Of a stretch of DNA of 8,609 nucleotides, positions 5,657 through 8,609 are shown in pieces. A program made the position numbers and the translations under genes. The DNA lies in assembly GCA_900541975.1 (NCBI GenBank), contig UQLR01000036.1:1-8609 (forward strand). The letters are read 5' to 3'. The notes below the pieces were generated by a model. It saw only the letters and a program-made list of their open reading frames with translations. It was not told the DNA's origin and ran no database searches. This DNA comes from an uncultured Oscillospiraceae bacterium. Its GTDB lineage: Bacteria > Bacillota > Clostridia > Oscillospirales > Acutalibacteraceae. Numbering within the stretch: position 1 is the stretch's first letter; each line of letters begins with the position of its first letter.

Positions 5657-6373
5657 TTATAATTTTTGAAGAATAATTGAGATAAAATTTAGATATTTAC
5701 CGCCGCCAGCCTTCATAGCTTTACGATCACTGATTGCATACTCGTTTTCTTGCTTTAGCCAGTCATTCCATACTTCCTCATTACTTTCCATCTCATGAAT
5801 AGAAATCACCCTGGCGCCTTTACAATAGCGGATAATATTTTCCCAATACATTATATCGTGCATGTAATCAAGCTGATCCGGCGTCCAAGAGAGGAGTAGC
5901 TCTGGTGGCAAATTATCATGGCAATCCTTTTTCATTCCGGGAATGGCAATATAAATATAACCGCCATGTTTAAGATATGGGAGCAATTTATCGTCAAGGA
6001 ATGTAGGATCGCGTCCAAAATAATTATAGGAATCCGTGCTAATGATTGCATCGAAAAATTCCTCTTCAAAAGGAAGTGCCGTGGCATCTGCCTGAACCGG
6101 AATAATCTGCTCATCGGACAGACCCATTTTTCGGAAGAATTTTCGATTATCTTCCGGATCACTCCACAAATCCGTGGCATACACAGTAAACCCATACTCT
6201 TTTGCAAGAAAGAGAGAAGTTAATCCCTGACCGCTGCCAAGATCACATACTGTGGAATTTTTAGGGATTTCGCAATGAAGCAAAAGTTCCTCCTCCAGTT
6301 TAACAGGATTTGGCCCCATAATTCTTGCCTGTAACTCAGGAATGTTATATGTTTGACTACGAATATATTTCAT
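5657..6373 (-). CDS. Class I SAM-dependent methyltransferase
   Basis: This 238-residue soluble methyltransferase has a Rossmann-type SAM-binding domain. Motif I is TVCDLGSGQGLTSLFLAKEYG (41-61). YATDLWSDPEDNRKFF (65-80) follows, with the acidic residue expected at the SAM ribose. ADATALPF (95-102) and FFDAIISTDSYNYFGRD (106-122) are motifs II and III. GGYIYIAIPGMKKDCHDNLPPELLLSW (137-163) is a conserved-looking subgroup segment. The acceptor is unknown; small-molecule methylation is most likely because no RNA- or DNA-binding domain is visible. It starts at ATG 6373, 13 bp after the TetR stop, with AAGGA overlapping that stop codon, so it is cotranscribed with the repressor gene and shares its control. 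Length is complete. Confidence 0.88.
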   Translation of the reverse strand: MKYIRSQTYNIPELQARIMGPNPVKLEEELLLHCEIPKNSTVCDLGSGQGLTSLFLAKEYGFTVYATDLWSDPEDNRKFFRKMGLSDEQIIPVQADATALPFEEEFFDAIISTDSYNYFGRDPTFLDDKLLPYLKHGGYIYIAIPGMKKDCHDNLPPELLLSWTPDQLDYMHDIMYWENIIRYCKGARVISIHEMESNEEVWNDWLKQENEYAISDRKAMKAGGGKYLNFISIILQKL

Positions 6374-6386
6374 TTTTGTTGCGTCC

Positions 6387-6998
6387 TTACTTTGTATGAG
6401 ATTCTATAAAGAAATCAATATGTTTTATTAACCGGTTTTCAATATCCCCATAAGCTTCATTTTCATCTGACATATTGATGAGTAAAAAAAGTGGGGAAAA
6501 AAATTCTATTGCAAGTTGATATGGGTCATTCTTCTTTAATACACCACAGTTAATCATCTCGCGGAAAATATCTTCTAAATAAAGAACAGGCCCACGCACA
6601 AGGCTATCCTGGTACAGCTTGTTTAATTCTAGATTACGATACTGCTCTAAGGTAAGCATCTTACGATAATCAGCGGCAAATTCATCTAAAGTCCAAAATC
6701 GGTATTGTGATATGGCAAAATTTTTTAGATTTTCCAAACCAATTTGCTCATATTGTTCCGGCACACAAGCAAATACATTTTCCGGCACGCCATATTTTCG
6801 TGCTATTTCACGATCTAATTGTGACATACGCACAACAATACTGTTAAAAATATCCTTCTTGTTTTCATAGTGCTTATACAGCGCTCCTTTGGTAATTCCC
6901 AATTTTTCTGCTATCTTGCTGACAGAAACTGCCTCATATCCATCTTTTGCAAATAAATGCAATGCGGCGACTAATATTTTTTCCTTGGTCTCAGACAT
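6387..6998 (-). CDS. TetR/AcrR-family transcriptional repressor
   Basis: This 203-residue regulator has an N-terminal helix-turn-helix: ILVAALHLFAKDGYEAVSVSKIAEKLGITKGALYKHYENKKDIF at residues 8-51 is the textbook TetR pattern. The C-terminal part (about 60-203) is helical, aromatic-rich and divergent, as usual for the ligand-binding domain. I chose ATG 6998 (MSETKEK) because GGAGGT lies seven bases upstream; an ATG nine codons earlier (7025) lies inside the second operator and lacks such a site. Two near-identical inverted repeats flank and fill its promoter, so it probably represses itself and the methyltransferase gene that follows by 13 bp. The inducer is unknown. Confidence 0.92.
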   Translation of the reverse strand: MSETKEKILVAALHLFAKDGYEAVSVSKIAEKLGITKGALYKHYENKKDIFNSIVVRMSQLDREIARKYGVPENVFACVPEQYEQIGLENLKNFAISQYRFWTLDEFAADYRKMLTLEQYRNLELNKLYQDSLVRGPVLYLEDIFREMINCGVLKKNDPYQLAIEFFSPLFLLINMSDENEAYGDIENRLIKHIDFFIESHTK

Positions 6999-7017
6999 TC
7001 TATGTACCTCCAACGAC

Positions 7018-7033
7018 GTAAACAATCGTTTAC
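7018..7033. promoter_or_regulatory. Operator O2 for the TetR-family repressor
   Basis: GTAAAC-AATC-GTTTAC is an inverted repeat with perfect 6-bp arms around four bases. It lies about 6-21 bases after the predicted transcription start of the TetR gene. It matches the other operator at 13 of 16 positions, including the same arm spacing. A bound repressor here would block elongation or open-complex escape. Confidence 0.7.
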
Positions 7034-7045
7034 CATTTCTTTTGT

Positions 7046-7074
7046 ATTATAGTAAACGAACGTTCACTTGTCAA
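7046..7074 (-). promoter_or_regulatory. Sigma-A promoter of the TetR-methyltransferase operon
   Basis: On the minus strand a perfect TTGACA (7069-7074) and a perfect TATAAT (7046-7051) are separated by exactly 17 bp. The spacer is almost entirely filled by operator O1. Such a strong promoter with an operator in its spacer is what one expects of a tightly repressed, inducible unit. Confidence 0.88.
7052..7067. promoter_or_regulatory. Operator O1 for the TetR-family repressor
   Basis: GTAAACGAACGTTCAC is an imperfect inverted repeat with half-site GTrAACG. It occupies 16 of the 17 spacer bases between the -35 and -10 boxes. With the flanking bases it extends to an 18-bp element at 7051-7068. 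It resembles O2 (consensus of both GTAAACrAwCGTTyAC), and the two centres are 34 bp apart. Binding here would exclude RNA polymerase. Confidence 0.75.
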
Positions 7075-7084
7075 GAGTATTTAT

Positions 7085-7140
7085 AATGGGCCAATCCGCA
7101 CATGGCAGACGGGCCCATTTTGGCAGGTAGCTGGCCCGCC
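7085..7140. other. GC-rich inverted repeats between the permease gene and the TetR promoter
   Basis: AATGGGCC (7085-7092) pairs perfectly with GGCCCATT (7112-7119). Just beyond, GGCAGG (7122-7127) and CCCGCC (7135-7140) can pair with one mismatch. The block is much more G+C-rich than its surroundings. It may end transcription of the ABC operon, but no U-tract follows in the minus direction; in the plus direction only TTTT (7118-7121) does. Confidence 0.4.
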
Positions 7141-7177
7141 TTGCTGTAAGTAAAAATTCTTTTGTAATATTACTGCT

Positions 7178-7921
7178 TTATTCCCACTTGAAGAATTTTA
7201 CTGCAATTCCTCCGCAGATAATAATCAGAGCCACCATGACAACCAGAGGGAGCCAAGCAACGTCTATTGATAAGCCCAGCGAAACCGCTTTCAGCAATTT
7301 GATCCCCTGCGTCAGCGGAAGAATGTCCGCAATCCTCTGCAATGCGGTCGGCATCACCTCGTATGGAAGGGTGGCCCCGGAGAAGATCAACATAGGGAAA
7401 TACAAAACGCTGGCGACAATACTTGCAACTTTCATATTCGGCGCTACTCCGCCCACCATCATTCCAATACTGAATGTGGAAAGCATCACCAGAAGATAAG
7501 AGGCCAGAAAGATTCCCACAGAGCCGGGCAACCGTACTCCAAAGAACAGACTTCCTACTAGATAGACCAGTATCAAAGAAAGCAGCGAGTAAATGGCATA
7601 AATGGAAACCTGTACGGCCAGCAGCAGGACAGGGCTGGTCGGCGTTACCTTATAGCGTTTCAGTATTTTCTTCTGCCGGTAGTCGGAAATCACCAACGGG
7701 AGGCCCATAACGCCACCGGCGCAGATCGCAATCGTGGAAATTGCGCCAAAGGACTGCTCTAAAAAGGAATAGCTTGCTCCTTCGAAAGCGGGCTGATTTC
7801 CGTAAATGATGCCGAGCAGTACCACTACCACTACCGGCAGGCAAAGCGCGAAGATCACCATGTCCATCCCTCGAAAAGACAGCTTGATTTCTGTTTTCAG
7901 CATTTTAACATATTTATTCAT
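7178..7921 (-). CDS. ABC-2 type transporter permease
   Basis: This 247-residue integral membrane protein has six predicted transmembrane segments (about residues 22-40, 57-78, 97-127, 134-158, 164-184 and 222-243), the fold of ABC-2 exporter permeases. ISDYRQKKILKRYKVTPTSP (78-97) is the cytoplasmic coupling segment typical of the group. LPLTQGIKLLKA (201-212), before the last helix, is also characteristic. Substrates of such exporters include drugs, lipids and lantibiotic-type peptides; none can be chosen here. I use ATG 7921 rather than 8029 because GGAGGA lies eight bases upstream and because the longer start would add 36 residues encoded inside the ATPase gene. It overlaps the ATPase stop by 8 bp, so the two are translationally coupled. 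Confidence 0.9.
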   Translation of the reverse strand: MNKYVKMLKTEIKLSFRGMDMVIFALCLPVVVVVLLGIIYGNQPAFEGASYSFLEQSFGAISTIAICAGGVMGLPLVISDYRQKKILKRYKVTPTSPVLLLAVQVSIYAIYSLLSLILVYLVGSLFFGVRLPGSVGIFLASYLLVMLSTFSIGMMVGGVAPNMKVASIVASVLYFPMLIFSGATLPYEVMPTALQRIADILPLTQGIKLLKAVSLGLSIDVAWLPLVVMVALIIICGGIAVKFFKWE

Positions 7922-8543
7922 CGTCCGTTTCCTCCTCTCCGGTAAACCACAAATAGGCTTCTTCCAGATTATCATACGGGCTTTGGTGGATAGCCTCCTG
8001 AACGGTTCCTGTAAATAGGAAATGTCCATCCTTCAAGATGGCGATTGTGTCGCACAGGACTTCCACCTCGTCCATAAAATGTGAGGAAAGAAAGATGGTC
8101 AGACCCTTTTGTTTCAGCGCGTCCAGATTTTTCCAAACGCTCCTGCGCGCTTTTGTATCAAGGCCCGTTGTAAGCTCATCTAAAAAGACAACCTTCGGAT
8201 CGGGCAGGAGTGCTAAAACGATGAATAGCCGCTGCTTTTGCCCGCCGGACAGTTCATTTACGAAAGCCCCTCGTTTCTCCCACAGACCAAACTGCCTTAA
8301 AAGCTCCTCGTAATTTGCAGCTTTCCGGTAAAGGCAGGCGGTTTCTTCGCACAGTTCCCAAACCTTAATCTTGTCCGAGTAGCTGGCTTCCTGGAATTGT
8401 ACGCCAACCTGCTCAAAGAGTTCTTTTCGGTTCTTTCGAGGGTCTAACCCTAAAATAGAAACAGATCCTTCGTCTGCCTTCCGAGTACCTAAAATGCACT
8501 CTATCGTGGTAGTCTTGCCCGCGCCATTTCTCCCTAGATACAT
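7914..8543 (-). CDS. ABC transporter ATP-binding protein, N-terminus disrupted
   Basis: The intact part of this frame is 209 residues. It has Walker A GRNGAGKT (4-11), a Q-loop region VGVQFQE (46-52), signature LSGGQ (98-102), Walker B KVVFLDE (117-123) with the catalytic Glu123, D-loop TTGLD (125-129) and H-loop His155. It powers the adjacent permease. Walker A normally lies about 35-40 residues in, so roughly 35 residues with the first strands and the aromatic A-loop are missing. The ATG at 8543 has no Shine-Dalgarno, and its frame is closed by a stop at 8556-8558. The missing part appears to lie in another frame at 8563-8609 and continues off the window. Without the N-terminus the protein is probably inactive unless the frameshift is an error. 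Confidence 0.82.
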   Translation of the reverse strand: MYLGRNGAGKTTTIECILGTRKADEGSVSILGLDPRKNRKELFEQVGVQFQEASYSDKIKVWELCEETACLYRKAANYEELLRQFGLWEKRGAFVNELSGGQKQRLFIVLALLPDPKVVFLDELTTGLDTKARRSVWKNLDALKQKGLTIFLSSHFMDEVEVLCDTIAILKDGHFLFTGTVQEAIHQSPYDNLEEAYLWFTGEEETDDE

Positions 8544-8609
8544 ACTGAGATTTTTCTACCATTACCCCCTCACCAAATACATCAAATATAACCAGCACCT
8601 TATCAGGGT
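8544..8609 (-). pseudogene. Out-of-frame N-terminal piece of the ABC ATPase with a 19-nt insertion
   Basis: On the minus strand 8609 to 8563 reads, in a different frame from the ATPase, DKVLVIFDVFGEGV. This suits the strand and turn that precede Walker A in ABC proteins. Two ATG triplets (minus strand, at 8560-8562 and 8541-8543) bracket 16 bases. Removing 19 nt, from one ATG to the next, gives GEGVMYLGRNGAGKT, a normal ABC sequence of the GEGVYGLLGPNGAGKT kind. The segment therefore looks like a small insertion with ATG microhomology that broke the gene, or a sequence error near the window end. The true start lies off the right edge. Confidence 0.5.

Noticed and set aside
5918..6223. Plus- and minus-strand frames within the methyltransferase gene
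   Set aside because: They are alternate-frame shadows of a gene with all SAM-binding motifs.
7922..8029. Longer start of the permease at 8029
   Set aside because: The added 36 residues overlap ATPase coding sequence and show no permease features, while ATG 7921 has a good Shine-Dalgarno.
8171..8191. Leu instead of Pro after the Walker B glutamate (DELTTGLD) as a defect
   Set aside because: This variant is familiar in Firmicute ABC-2 ATPases and does not affect the catalytic residues.
1..8609. CRISPR array, transposase, integrase or tRNA
   Set aside because: No regularly spaced repeats, recombinase motifs, terminal inverted repeats or cloverleaf-like sequence were seen on either strand.

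Overview
The window looks like a chromosomal piece of a low- to mid-GC, Gram-positive, probably spore-forming bacterium of the class Clostridia. The grounds are purine-rich Shine-Dalgarno sites, near-consensus sigma-A promoters, a LysM/GH18 protein of the SleL/YaaH spore-cortex-lysis type, and gene families (CmpB-like membrane protein, DusB, short YozG-like XRE regulator) that are common in that class. I cannot name a genus. Both edges seem to cut through transcription units: an rRNA operon leaves on the left and an ABC transporter operon enters from the right.

Left part (1-4134, roughly balanced base composition). Positions 1-276 hold two perfect-consensus tandem promoters and a leader, all on the minus strand. 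The leader carries a duplicated boxA-like motif of the kind found ahead of 16S rRNA, so a 16S gene probably begins just beyond position 1. After an unexplained stretch (277-601) comes a minus-strand operon that starts at a strong promoter (2668-2695). It encodes a CmpB-like membrane protein with a long basic N-terminal extension, then the tRNA-dihydrouridine synthase DusB. Divergent from it is the LysM-LysM-GH18 gene (2854-4134).

Middle part (about 4135-7140, visibly more A+T-rich, accessory in character). A plus-strand operon with a clear promoter (4243-4271) encodes a short XRE/Cro-type regulator whose expected start codon reads ATA, a SnoaL-like NTF2-fold protein, and a GNAT acetyltransferase. 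It ends at a hairpin terminator (5512-5538). A facing minus-strand operon encodes a TetR-family repressor and a class I SAM-dependent methyltransferase. Its promoter is a perfect TTGACA-17-TATAAT, and a 16-bp inverted repeat fills the spacer. A second copy lies just after the predicted transcription start. This is strong sequence evidence for autorepression.

Right part (7178-8609). A minus-strand ABC-2 type exporter consists of a permease (247 aa) and an ATPase that overlap by 8 bp. The ATPase has intact Walker A, signature, Walker B and H-loop motifs, but its N-terminus is out of frame. Removing 19 nt between two ATG triplets (8541-8562) would fuse the upstream frame to the Walker A frame, which suggests a small insertion, a decaying gene or a sequence error.

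No CRISPR array, complete mobile element, tRNA or toxin-antitoxin pair was seen. The best candidates for something under-described are the twin TetR operators with their methyltransferase target, the XRE-SnoaL-GNAT cassette with its ATA start, and the interrupted ABC ATPase.
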